NCBI GenBank assembly: GCA_035550595.1
Contig: DASZOV010000022.1
Location: 1-20,388, forward strand
Length of the DNA: 20,388 bases
Direction of reading: 5' to 3'
From: CALFMR01 sp035550595
Lineage (GTDB): Bacteria > Acidobacteriota > Vicinamibacteria > Vicinamibacterales > SCN-69-37
Below, piece by piece: positions 1 through 7,754 of the stretch. The notes beneath the pieces are model-generated. The model was not told the DNA's origin and made no database searches. It worked only from the letters and a program-made list of their open reading frames with translations. The first letter of the stretch is position 1, and each line of letters begins with the position of its first letter. The translations under genes and the position numbers were made by a program.

Positions 1-25
1 TTATCTGGCCAGACGAGGTGTGTGC

Positions 26-460
26 ATGGAGGCCACGGGCCGCGAGCGGCGGCAGTTCACACGTGCCGACTTCGCCCATCCCATCCGCTTCAAGATCTTC
101 GACCGGCAGGGATCGAACCTGCCCGTCGCCGGTTACCTCGCAGACCTGTCGCTCGGCGGCGCGCGGATCGAGCTCGACGATCCGTACGGCCACCTGGCGC
201 TCACCGCGAAACCTGGCGCGCGCGGCAAGCTCGAGATCGCGCTCGTCGACGAAGATCCGCTGCGCGTGACGTGCGCGGTGCGATGGGCGGCGGGTCAGGC
301 GCAGACACGACAGCGGCCGCGCCGGATCGCGCTGGGCCTCGAGTTCCAGCTCCTCGAGGACTGGCAGCTCGATCGCATCCACGCGTTCATGAACGCGAAG
401 CACACCGATCACACGATGTTCTGGCAGCTCTGGGACTCGCTCGAGACGGGCGCGCGCTAG
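26..460 (+). CDS. PilZ domain protein (putative c-di-GMP receptor)
   Basis: A small cytosolic protein of 144 residues, essentially a single PilZ domain, which in known members binds the second messenger cyclic di-GMP. The two parts of the ligand signature are visible: an RxxxR motif (R9 to R13) and a D/NxSxxG motif (D40, S42, G45), followed by the beta-rich body with a 'GLEF' strand near residue 108. The ATG at 26 is preferred over the in-frame GTG at 20 because a GAGG Shine-Dalgarno lies at 15-18, seven bases before the ATG but almost touching the GTG. The MinD-type ATPase starts 15 bases after its stop, so the two are probably co-transcribed. This suggests a c-di-GMP input to a polarity or secretion-control ATPase. 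The partner and output are inferred; the PilZ assignment is strong. Confidence 0.88.
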   Translation: MEATGRERRQFTRADFAHPIRFKIFDRQGSNLPVAGYLADLSLGGARIELDDPYGHLALTAKPGARGKLEIALVDEDPLRVTCAVRWAAGQAQTRQRPRRIALGLEFQLLEDWQLDRIHAFMNAKHTDHTMFWQLWDSLETGAR

Positions 461-475
461 GGCCAGGGGCGGATC

Positions 476-1441
476 ATGAGCGCGACACCGATGCGGAATC
501 GGCTGTGGGCCGTGGGCGGCGGCAAGGGCGGCGTCGGCAAGAGCCTCGTCTCGCTCCTCGTCGCCGACGGCCTCGCGCGGCGCGGCGTGGACGTCGTGCT
601 CGTCGACGCAGACCTTGGCGGATCCAATTTGCACACGCTGCTCGGCATCCGGCACCCGAGCGTGACGATCGGCGACTTCATCGAGCGCCGCGTCGCTCGG
701 CTCGACGACGTCGCGCAACCGACGTCGACGCCGCGGCTGCGGCTCATCGCGGGCGCCGACGACCTGGTCGGTATCGCCAATCCGAAGTTCGGTCAGAAGA
801 CGCGGCTCCTCACGCACCTGACGCGTCTCGAAGCCGACGTCGTGTTGCTCGATCTCGGCGCGGGCACGTCGACGACGACGCTGGATTTCTTCAATCACGC
901 GGCGGGCCAGGTCGTCGTGATGACGCCGCAGGTCACGTCCATCCAGAACGCGTACGGTTTCATCAAAGCGGCGCTCTACCGCAAGCTGACGCGCGCGTTC
1001 AGCCGCGACACCGAGGCCTTGGCGATCATCGAGGCCGCGGCCGATCCCGGCAACGGCAACACGATCGCGTCGGTCGCCGACCTGCGCACGGCGCTCGGTC
1101 CGGATCGCGCAGAGCTGGCCACGCAGTGCGTCAGCGAGATGGATTTGTCGATCGTGGTGAACATGACGCGTACGCCGCGCGATCGACAGTGCGGCCGCAT
1201 CGTCTGCAGCGTCGCCCAGCAGTACCTCGACTTGACGCCGCAGCTCGCGGGTGTCATCGACGAGGATCCGGAGCTGGACGGCGCGGTCAACCGGATGGCG
1301 CAGTTCCTGGCCGAGCGCGGCCGAAGTGCCGCGCGGCTCGGCGTCTACGATCTGACAACGCGCATCGTCCAAGCTGCGCGCGCGCCGCGCACACCGACGC
1401 CGGACGTGCCGGACACCGAGGACGAGGAAGCGCTCGCCTGA
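476..1441 (+). CDS. MinD/FlhG-family ParA-like P-loop ATPase
   Basis: A deviant-Walker ATPase of 321 residues from the MinD/ParA superfamily, whose members dimerise on ATP binding and position or count cellular structures such as flagella, pili or septa. Visible motifs are the deviant Walker A (GGKGGVGKS, residues 15-23, with the signature lysine K17), Walker A' (VLVDADLGG, D44 and D46) and Walker B (VVLLDLGAG, D126). The segment 'TSIQNAYGFIKAALYR' near residue 150 resembles FlhG/FleN-like proteins of deltaproteobacteria. I see no FleQ-binding N-terminal helix and no obvious C-terminal amphipathic MinD helix; the tail (about residues 300-321) is acidic and proline-rich. No flhF or flagellar gene is present, so a specific role is not shown. 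The closely linked PilZ gene upstream suggests c-di-GMP coupling. The ATG at 476 is preceded by a weak purine-rich stretch. Confidence 0.88.
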   Translation: MSATPMRNRLWAVGGGKGGVGKSLVSLLVADGLARRGVDVVLVDADLGGSNLHTLLGIRHPSVTIGDFIERRVARLDDVAQPTSTPRLRLIAGADDLVGIANPKFGQKTRLLTHLTRLEADVVLLDLGAGTSTTTLDFFNHAAGQVVVMTPQVTSIQNAYGFIKAALYRKLTRAFSRDTEALAIIEAAADPGNGNTIASVADLRTALGPDRAELATQCVSEMDLSIVVNMTRTPRDRQCGRIVCSVAQQYLDLTPQLAGVIDEDPELDGAVNRMAQFLAERGRSAARLGVYDLTTRIVQAARAPRTPTPDVPDTEDEEALA

Positions 1442-1483
1442 CGCGCGCCGTCGCGCGGGTTACGCGGGCTGGTGTGGCGCCAT

Positions 1484-1550
1484 GCGTCTCGGACGAAACG
1501 AGGGCTACGTGTCTCGGACGGGCACGGGGGGCTCGTGTCTCGGGCCGGCA
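1484..1550. repeat. Three imperfect 25-26 bp repeats (GTCTCGG core)
   Basis: The string CGTCTCGG or TGTCTCGG occurs at about 1485, 1510 and 1536, spaced 25 and 26 bases. The second and third copies extend to GTGTCTCGGRCSGGCAC. The stretch is non-coding, lies just after the ATPase stop, and runs into the longer tandem repeat that follows. No function is visible. Confidence 0.55.
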
Positions 1551-1554
1551 CAGG

Positions 1555-1668
1555 GGCCGGCCCCTACAGGAACAATAGGCCCGCAGGCGCTCCGCGATCC
1601 CGTGTGGGAGCCGGCCGGCCCCTACAGGAAACGATAGGCTCGCAGGCGCTCCGCGGTCCCCGTGTAGG
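1555..1668. repeat. Tandem repeat, two units of about 57 bp
   Basis: Two near-identical units begin with GGCCGGCCCCTACAGG at 1555 and 1613 (58 and 56 bases long). Each also contains ATAGGC, CGCAGGCGCTCCGCG and a GTGT-GGG tail. A third start of the same type at 1669 merges into the palindromic element at 1664-1725. Only two full units, imperfect and without spacers, so it is not a CRISPR array. Confidence 0.8.
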
Positions 1669-1675
1669 GGCCGGC
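1614..1675. terminator. 12-bp inverted repeat, possible bidirectional terminator
   Basis: GCCGGCCCCTAC at 1614-1625 is perfectly complementary to GTAGGGGCCGGC at 1664-1675, enclosing 38 bases. It lies between the convergent ATPase and serB genes, where a transcript-ending structure would be useful. There is no T-run, so intrinsic termination is uncertain. The right arm can alternatively pair inside the element at 1664-1725. Confidence 0.35.
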
Positions 1676-1725
1676 CCCCGTGCCGGCCCGGACATCGCGT
1701 GGGTGGACGCAGGGCCCCGCCCTAC
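1664..1725. repeat. REP/BIME-like palindromic element (full length), overlaps serB stop
   Basis: A 62-base element opens with GTAGGGGCCGGCCCC and closes with GGGCCCCGCCCTAC, so its ends GTAGGG and CCCTAC are inverted. Inside the left half, GGGCCGGC (1668-1675) and GCCGGCCC (1682-1689) form an 8-bp hairpin with loop CCCCGT. A related half element lies at 8740. The closing CCCTAC (1720-1725) contains the stop codon of serB read on the minus strand. The architecture matches REP-type elements scattered in many bacterial genomes; a mobilising RAYT transposase is not in the window. Confidence 0.7.
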
Positions 1726-2966
1726 TGGGCAATCGCGGTGGGTGTTGCGATCAGCTCGCGGTCGCGCACGCCGAGCAGGTACAAGATCCCGTCGAGCCCC
1801 AGTTGCGAGATGTGATGCCGCGCCGATTGCGCGACGATGGGCTTGGCGCGGAAGGCGATGCCGAGCCCTGCGGCGCCGAGCATCGGCAGGTCGTTCGCGC
1901 CGTCGCCCACGGCGATGGTCTGTTCCAGCGCGATGCCCTCCTTGCTGGCAATCTCGCGCAGTAACTCCGCCTTGCGTTGCGCGTTGATGATGGGTCCCGC
2001 CACGCGCCCGGTCAGCACACCGTCGACGATCTCGAGCTCGTTCGCGCACACGTGGTCGATGCCGATCCGCCGCTGCAAGTCCTTGCCGAAGTAGCTGAAG
2101 CCGCCGGAGATGATCGCCGTCTTGTAGCCGAAGCTCTTGAGCGACGCCACGAGCCGCTCGGCACCCTCCGACAACGTCAGCCGCGCGGCGATGGCCGGTA
2201 GCACGGAGGCCGGAAGTCCGGCGAGCGTCGCGACGCGCCGGCGGAGCGACTCGTCGAAGGCGATCTCGCCGTGCATGGCCGCCTCGGTGATCGCCGCGAC
2301 CTCGGGGCCGGAGCCGGCTTCCTTCGCCAGCTCGTCGATGACTTCGTGCTGGATGAGCGTCGAGTCCATGTCGAAGGCCACCAGCCGCCGCGTGCGCCGA
2401 TACACGTCGTCGCGCTGCCAGGAGAGATCGATTGGCAGGCGGCGCGTGACGGCCATCAACTCTTCGCGGAGCACGGCTTCATCGCGCGGCTGACCGCGCA
2501 CGGAGAACTCGACGCACGCGCGCTGGGGCGAAACCGTGTCCGCACGATCTTCGTGCGGTGGGCGGCCCGACAGGCGCGTGATGACGTCGATGTTCATCCC
2601 CTGTTCGGCCAGGAGCCGCGACACGGCCGCAATGTGCTCCGCCATCAACTGCCGCGCGAGGAGTGTGAGGATGAAGCGCGGCTTGCCCTGCCGTCCGACC
2701 CAGGCGTCGTACTCGTGGTCCTCGACCGGCGTCATGCGGAGCTGCAGGCCCATGTGGTGCGCCGTGAACAGCAGGTCCTTGAGGAGCGCCGTCGACTCGC
2801 TCGACGGCGGAATCTGCACGAGCATGCCCATCAGCATCGTGCGATGGATGACGGTCTGGTTCATGTCGAGGATGCGGATCCCGTGCGACGCGAGCACGCC
2901 CGTCAGGGCAGTCGTCAGACCGGGCCGATCCTCGCCGGTGATATGGAGGAGGACGATCTCTTGCAC
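1722..2966 (-). CDS. serB: Phosphoserine phosphatase with two ACT domains
   Basis: This cytosolic enzyme of 414 residues hydrolyses O-phosphoserine to L-serine, the last step of serine synthesis. Two ACT regulatory domains occupy about residues 3-80 and 97-180; ACT domains in this family bind amino acids such as serine. The HAD phosphatase core follows, with DMDST (nucleophile D199, acid D201), the SGG motif (287-289), K332 and GDGANDL (354-360). The start is a GTG, with no Shine-Dalgarno but a TATTCT box ending six bases before it. It lies 18 bases downstream of the mutarotase on the same strand, so it could be read from its own promoter or as the second gene. The TAG stop lies in the end of a palindromic repeat. 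Length fits the double-ACT SerB type of actinobacteria and acidobacteria. Confidence 0.95.
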   Translation of the reverse strand: MQEIVLLHITGEDRPGLTTALTGVLASHGIRILDMNQTVIHRTMLMGMLVQIPPSSESTALLKDLLFTAHHMGLQLRMTPVEDHEYDAWVGRQGKPRFILTLLARQLMAEHIAAVSRLLAEQGMNIDVITRLSGRPPHEDRADTVSPQRACVEFSVRGQPRDEAVLREELMAVTRRLPIDLSWQRDDVYRRTRRLVAFDMDSTLIQHEVIDELAKEAGSGPEVAAITEAAMHGEIAFDESLRRRVATLAGLPASVLPAIAARLTLSEGAERLVASLKSFGYKTAIISGGFSYFGKDLQRRIGIDHVCANELEIVDGVLTGRVAGPIINAQRKAELLREIASKEGIALEQTIAVGDGANDLPMLGAAGLGIAFRAKPIVAQSARHHISQLGLDGILYLLGVRDRELIATPTAIAQ

Positions 2967-2972
2967 GTAATC

Positions 2973-2978
2973 AGAATA
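2973..2978 (-). promoter_or_regulatory. TATTCT -10-like box immediately before serB (leaderless type)
   Basis: Read on the minus strand, TATTCT is followed by six bases (GATTAC) and then the serB GTG. A transcript starting about seven bases after the box would begin at the start codon. No clear -35 was found, and the box lies in the 18-base gap after the mutarotase stop. Confidence 0.4.
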
Positions 2979-2984
2979 GCGCCG

Positions 2985-4157
<1,173 letters not shown>

Positions 4158-4241
4158 GAACCCTCCCGTTCGGCGACAGGGAAACTCTTGCCGGCGTGAT
4201 GATACTCCAGCCACGTCATCACCCTCTCCAGTCGACGGCCC

Positions 4242-4252
4242 TGGTATAGGAT
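4242..4252 (+). promoter_or_regulatory. Possible extended -10 for the GH2 gene
   Basis: In the 118-base divergent gap (4158-4275), TGGTATAGGAT offers a TGn extended -10 with TATAGG, or alternatively TAGGAT. It would start a transcript about 17-20 bases before the GH2 ATG. No -35 consensus and no clear Shine-Dalgarno are visible. The galM side of the gap has a TATCAT at about 4199-4204 on the minus strand, equally unproven. No operator palindrome stands out. Confidence 0.3.
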
Positions 4253-4275
4253 GAGCCGCGTCACCACCAATCGCC

Positions 4276-6084
4276 ATGCCGACTGCCCTTCTCGCCGCTT
4301 TGCTGCTCGTCGTTCTGACTGGCCCGGCTGCCGCGCAGACGGTGCCGCGCCCCGAATATCCGCAGCCGCAGTTCGCGCGCGCCGACTGGCGGTCGCTCAA
4401 CGGCCGCTGGGCCTTCGAGTTCGACGACGCCAACGCCGGAATCGATGCGCGATGGGCGGCCGGCACGCATCGGTTTTCGAAGACGATCACCGTGCCCTTC
4501 GCCTTCGAGACGCCCAAGAGCGGCATCGGCGATCGCGCCTTCCATCCGTGGGTGTGGTACCGGCGATCGGTGACGATCCCGACGGCGTGGCGGGGACGGC
4601 ACGTGCTCCTGCGCTTCGGCGCGGTCGACTATCGCGCGATGGTCTGGGTGAACGGATCGCTCGCGGGCACGCACGAGGGCGGCGGCACGCCGTTCACCTT
4701 CGACATCACGCCCCTGCTCCACGCCGGTCCGAATACGCTCGTCGTCCGCGCGGAGGACTCGCCGACCGATCGGCATCAGCCGCGCGGCAAGCAGTACTGG
4801 GAACCGCAGTCGAAGGGCATCTTCTATTCACGGACGAGCGGCATCTGGCAGAGCGTGTGGATCGAGGCGGCCGGCGCGAGCCATCTGGACGAGGTCCGCA
4901 TCACGCCGTCGATCGACGGCGCCGTGGCGTTCGAGGCCCATCTCGCGGCCTCGACGCACGCGCTCACCTTCCGTGCGACCGTGACGCGCGACGGCGCGAC
5001 CGTCGCCACGGGTGAGTCGGCGGTGACCGACGGCCGGTCGACGTTGACGCTCAACGTCGCGAACCCGCAGCTCTGGAGCCCGGACCATCCCAATCTCTAC
5101 GACGTCGCCTTCGAGCTCGTCGACAACGGCCGCGCGATCGATCGCGTGCAGTCGTACTTCGGCTATCGGCGCATCACGATCGGCCATGGACGACTCCTCA
5201 TCAACGACGAGCCGACGTATCTGAAGATGGTCCTCGATCAGGGGTACTGGCCCGAGTCGAACCTCACGCCACCGTCCGACGAGGCCATCGCGTCCGACAT
5301 CCGCGTCGCCAAGTCGATGGGCTTCAACGGCGCGCGCAAGCACCAGAAGGTCGCCGATCCACGCTACCTCTATTGGGCGGATCGACTGGGATTCCTGGTG
5401 TCGGGCGAAATGGCCAATGCCCAGCAGTTCGACGCCGACTACGTCGCCGAGTTCACCCGCGAGTGGCTCGACATTGTCGCGCGCGATTACAACCATCCGT
5501 CGATCGTCATGTGGGTGCCGATCAATGAAAGCTGGGGCGTGCCCGCAGCGACGACGAGCGCGGCCGAGCAGGCGCATCTTCAGGCGAACTACTGGCTCAT
5601 CAAGTCGCTCGACCCGACGCGCCTGGTCATCGACAACGACGGCTGGCAGCACACGGGCACGACCGATCTCTTCGGCTTCCACGACTACGCGCGGACCGGT
5701 GACGACTTCTACAAGAAGTACAAGGACGCCGGCTCGCAGGGCTTCGTGATGCCGGCCAACGGCCGGCCGGTCCTCCTGCCGGGCTTTGCCGACAATGGAT
5801 CGCCGCGATTCCTGTCCGAGTTCGGCGGCATCGCGTACATCGCGCCGGGATCGCACGTACCGGCCGATGCCTGGGGCTACGCGGGCGTCGAGCCCGACGC
5901 CGCGACCGCACTCGCGCGCATGCGCGGCTTGTACGAAGCCATCGCGCGCGTGCCGGCCATCATGGGGGTCTGCTACACGCAGTTGACCGACGTCGAGCAG
6001 GAGATCAACGGCCTGCTCACCTACGACCGCACGCCGAAGTACGACGTCGCGGCCATCCGCGCGTTGAACGACCTGCTGCACTGA
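4276..6084 (+). CDS. Secreted glycoside hydrolase family 2 (beta-galactosidase/glucuronidase-like)
   Basis: A retaining glycosidase of 602 residues with a clear Sec signal peptide (hydrophobic core residues 4-14, cleavage probably after AAA at 18-20). The GH2 domain order is visible: a jelly-roll sugar-binding domain (about 30-195, with the 'RSLNGRWAFEFD' and 'GIWQSVWIE' signatures), an immunoglobulin-like sandwich (about 200-298), and a TIM barrel (about 300-602). The acid/base is E418 in NES and the nucleophile is E515 in SEFGG. At about 600 residues it is the short GH2 form, without the extra domains of LacZ, and closer to glucuronidase-sized members. Export plus the divergent exported mutarotase suggest cleavage of a glycan or glycoside in the periplasm or outside. 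Galactoside as substrate is inferred from galM only. It is convergent with the phosphoesterase, with 14 bases between stops. Confidence 0.92.
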   Translation: MPTALLAALLLVVLTGPAAAQTVPRPEYPQPQFARADWRSLNGRWAFEFDDANAGIDARWAAGTHRFSKTITVPFAFETPKSGIGDRAFHPWVWYRRSVTIPTAWRGRHVLLRFGAVDYRAMVWVNGSLAGTHEGGGTPFTFDITPLLHAGPNTLVVRAEDSPTDRHQPRGKQYWEPQSKGIFYSRTSGIWQSVWIEAAGASHLDEVRITPSIDGAVAFEAHLAASTHALTFRATVTRDGATVATGESAVTDGRSTLTLNVANPQLWSPDHPNLYDVAFELVDNGRAIDRVQSYFGYRRITIGHGRLLINDEPTYLKMVLDQGYWPESNLTPPSDEAIASDIRVAKSMGFNGARKHQKVADPRYLYWADRLGFLVSGEMANAQQFDADYVAEFTREWLDIVARDYNHPSIVMWVPINESWGVPAATTSAAEQAHLQANYWLIKSLDPTRLVIDNDGWQHTGTTDLFGFHDYARTGDDFYKKYKDAGSQGFVMPANGRPVLLPGFADNGSPRFLSEFGGIAYIAPGSHVPADAWGYAGVEPDAATALARMRGLYEAIARVPAIMGVCYTQLTDVEQEINGLLTYDRTPKYDVAAIRALNDLLH

Positions 6085-6098
6085 GAGAGCCGCGCCAC

Positions 6099-6878
6099 TC
6101 AGGCGTCCGCGACCGGACCGGACAGATCCGTCTCGACCTCGATCACGCGAAACCGGCGCGACGGATCGATCCGCGCGATGACCGGGAGCGACACGTTGTA
6201 GACGGGGGCGCCGGCCGACGTGCGTCCTTCGGGCCGGCCGTGATGCGCGTGGCCGTGGCAGACCGCCGCGACGCCGTAGCGATTGAGCGGTTCTTCGAGC
6301 CGGCTCGATCCAAGAAACGGCAGGATGTCTTCGGCCTCGCCTTCGACGGTGGCGCGCACGGGCGCGTAGTGCAGGATCGCCAGCTTCGTGCGCGTTCGCA
6401 GGCGCGCGAGCGCCGTCTCGAGCTTCAGCGCTTCGGCCACCGCCTCCTGCACGAATTGTTTGACGACCGGCTCGCCCCACGCGCTGAGCGCCCGCGAACC
6501 GAATCCGCCGCCGAAGCCCTTCGTGCCGGCGAACCCCACGCCCTTGATCTCGCACGACTCGCCGTCGAGCACGACGATGCCCAACTCGGCGAGCGCACTG
6601 CGCACGTCAGGTACCTGATCGGACTCGAAGTCGTGGTTGCCGAGAACGGCGACGATGGGGATGGTCGTCGTCTGCGTCAGTTCACGGCCCAGCGCTCGCC
6701 CTTCATCCGCGCGTCCGTCGTCCGTCAGATCGCCGCAGATGACGAGCACGTCGGCCTCGGCCGCGGCGTCGGCCGCGAGCTGTCGCCAGGTGCCGGGTGA
6801 GTATCGGCCGTAATGCAAGTCCGCGGTCGCGGCAATTCGCACCACGCCCGGACGCGCGTTCGACGAGATCGTCGACAT
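6099..6878 (-). CDS. Calcineurin-like metallophosphoesterase
   Basis: A cytosolic protein of 259 residues with the full metallophosphoesterase signature: D20-L-H22, GDLTDDG (D50), GNHD (80-83), H170 in LHYAP, and GHAHHG (H210 and H212). These residues bind two metal ions and hydrolyse phosphomono- or phosphodiester bonds. The glycine-rich insert TKGFGGGFGSRA near 119-130 is typical of a subgroup annotated as phosphohydrolase of unknown substrate. The ATG at 6878 is chosen; a TTG at 6896 would add six residues, and neither has a convincing Shine-Dalgarno. It is divergent from the nucleotidyltransferase gene with only 47 bases between chosen starts, so at least one promoter lies within the other gene's coding sequence. 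It is not an obvious SbcD or MRE11 homologue (no partner ATPase, short length). Confidence 0.88.
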   Translation of the reverse strand: MSTISSNARPGVVRIAATADLHYGRYSPGTWRQLAADAAAEADVLVICGDLTDDGRADEGRALGRELTQTTTIPIVAVLGNHDFESDQVPDVRSALAELGIVVLDGESCEIKGVGFAGTKGFGGGFGSRALSAWGEPVVKQFVQEAVAEALKLETALARLRTRTKLAILHYAPVRATVEGEAEDILPFLGSSRLEEPLNRYGVAAVCHGHAHHGRPEGRTSAGAPVYNVSLPVIARIDPSRRFRVIEVETDLSGPVADA

Positions 6879-6925
6879 CCAGACGATGGCAAGCAAGAGA
6901 CATGCCCTGGCACAGCAATTGCGAG

Positions 6926-7729
6926 ATGGAACGCGTGACTCGTCCCGTCGCGTTCTATCGCACGGTGATCGTCGCGCTGCGGCACGCCGGGCTCCCGTTT
7001 CTGGTCGGCGGTGCCTATGCGATGGCGCGGCACACGGGCATCGATCGGCCGACGAAGGATCTCGATCTGATGATTCGTCCGCGCGACTGGCCGGCCGCGG
7101 CGCGCGCTCTTCGCCGCGCGGGCATTCGCACGCGGCTGGTCTTTCCGCACTGGCTCGGCAAGGCCATCAGCGATGCGGCGGAAGTCGACGTCATCTTCAG
7201 CAGCGGCAACGCGCTCACCGACGTCGACGACGCGTTTTTTGCGCGCGCAGTGCCGGCGCGCGTGCTCGGATTCCGCGTGCCAGTGTGCCCCGCCGAAGAT
7301 CTGCTGTGGACGAAGTCCTTCGTCATGGAACGCGAGCGCTTCGACGGCGCCGATGTGCTGCACCTGCTCCTCAAAGCGGGCCGATCGTTCGACTGGCCGC
7401 ATCTCATGTCGCGATTCCGTGGCCACGAGCGCGTGCTCCTCGCGCACGTCGCGCTCTTCGGCTACGTGTACCCGACCGAGACGGACATCATTCCTCGCTG
7501 GGTCGTGCGCCGACTGCTCGCGGCACCGATCGCGCCTTCCATTGCCGGCGTCCGGATTTGTCGTGGCACACTGCTCTCGCGCGCGCAGTATCTGGTCGAC
7601 GTGCGCGAGTGGGGCTTTGCCGACGCGCGTCTGCCGCCGTTTGGCCATCTCACGCCACGCGCGCACCTCATCTGGACGCGCGCGATCCCGGCGGCCTGGC
7701 CGCCACGCCGTCGCGCGCCGGCGGTCTGA
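6926..7729 (+). CDS. Nucleotidyltransferase-fold protein (AbiEii/MNT-like), function unknown
   Basis: A protein of 267 residues with the hallmarks of the pol-beta-type nucleotidyltransferase superfamily: a helix, then FLVGGAYAMARHTG (GG at 28-29), TKDLDLMI with D45-x-D47, and a third carboxylate D88 in AEVDVIF. The region CPAEDLLWTKSFVMERERFD (K130, R136) resembles the conserved helix after the core in AbiEii-like and related families. Such proteins transfer a nucleotide to RNA, protein or small molecules; the target here is unknown. The ATG at 6926 fits the usual short N-terminus; ATG 6902 and an upstream GTG at 6797 remain open, the last overlapping the phosphoesterase start. Ku begins 25 bases downstream with its own ribosome binding site, so they are likely co-transcribed. 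No antitoxin-like partner is adjacent. A link to end joining is inference only. Confidence 0.72.
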   Translation: MERVTRPVAFYRTVIVALRHAGLPFLVGGAYAMARHTGIDRPTKDLDLMIRPRDWPAAARALRRAGIRTRLVFPHWLGKAISDAAEVDVIFSSGNALTDVDDAFFARAVPARVLGFRVPVCPAEDLLWTKSFVMERERFDGADVLHLLLKAGRSFDWPHLMSRFRGHERVLLAHVALFGYVYPTETDIIPRWVVRRLLAAPIAPSIAGVRICRGTLLSRAQYLVDVREWGFADARLPPFGHLTPRAHLIWTRAIPAAWPPRRRAPAV

Positions 7730-7754
7730 CGTCGATCGAAGGGAAGAAGGTCCC

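Noticed and set aside
1555..1725. Possible CRISPR array
   Set aside because: Only two full units, no equal-length unique spacers, imperfect repeats and no cas genes.
4828..6555. A 575-codon minus-strand frame across the GH2 gene
   Set aside because: It overlaps the clear GH2 and phosphoesterase genes and shows only arginine-rich low-complexity composition.
6099..6878. SbcD/Mre11 nuclease paired with Ku
   Set aside because: The protein is short, lacks the nuclease capping domain and has no SbcC-like ATPase next to it.
6926..7729. Toxin of an AbiE/MNT-type toxin-antitoxin pair
   Set aside because: The fold fits, but no small antitoxin or HEPN partner is adjacent; the neighbours are ku and a phosphoesterase.
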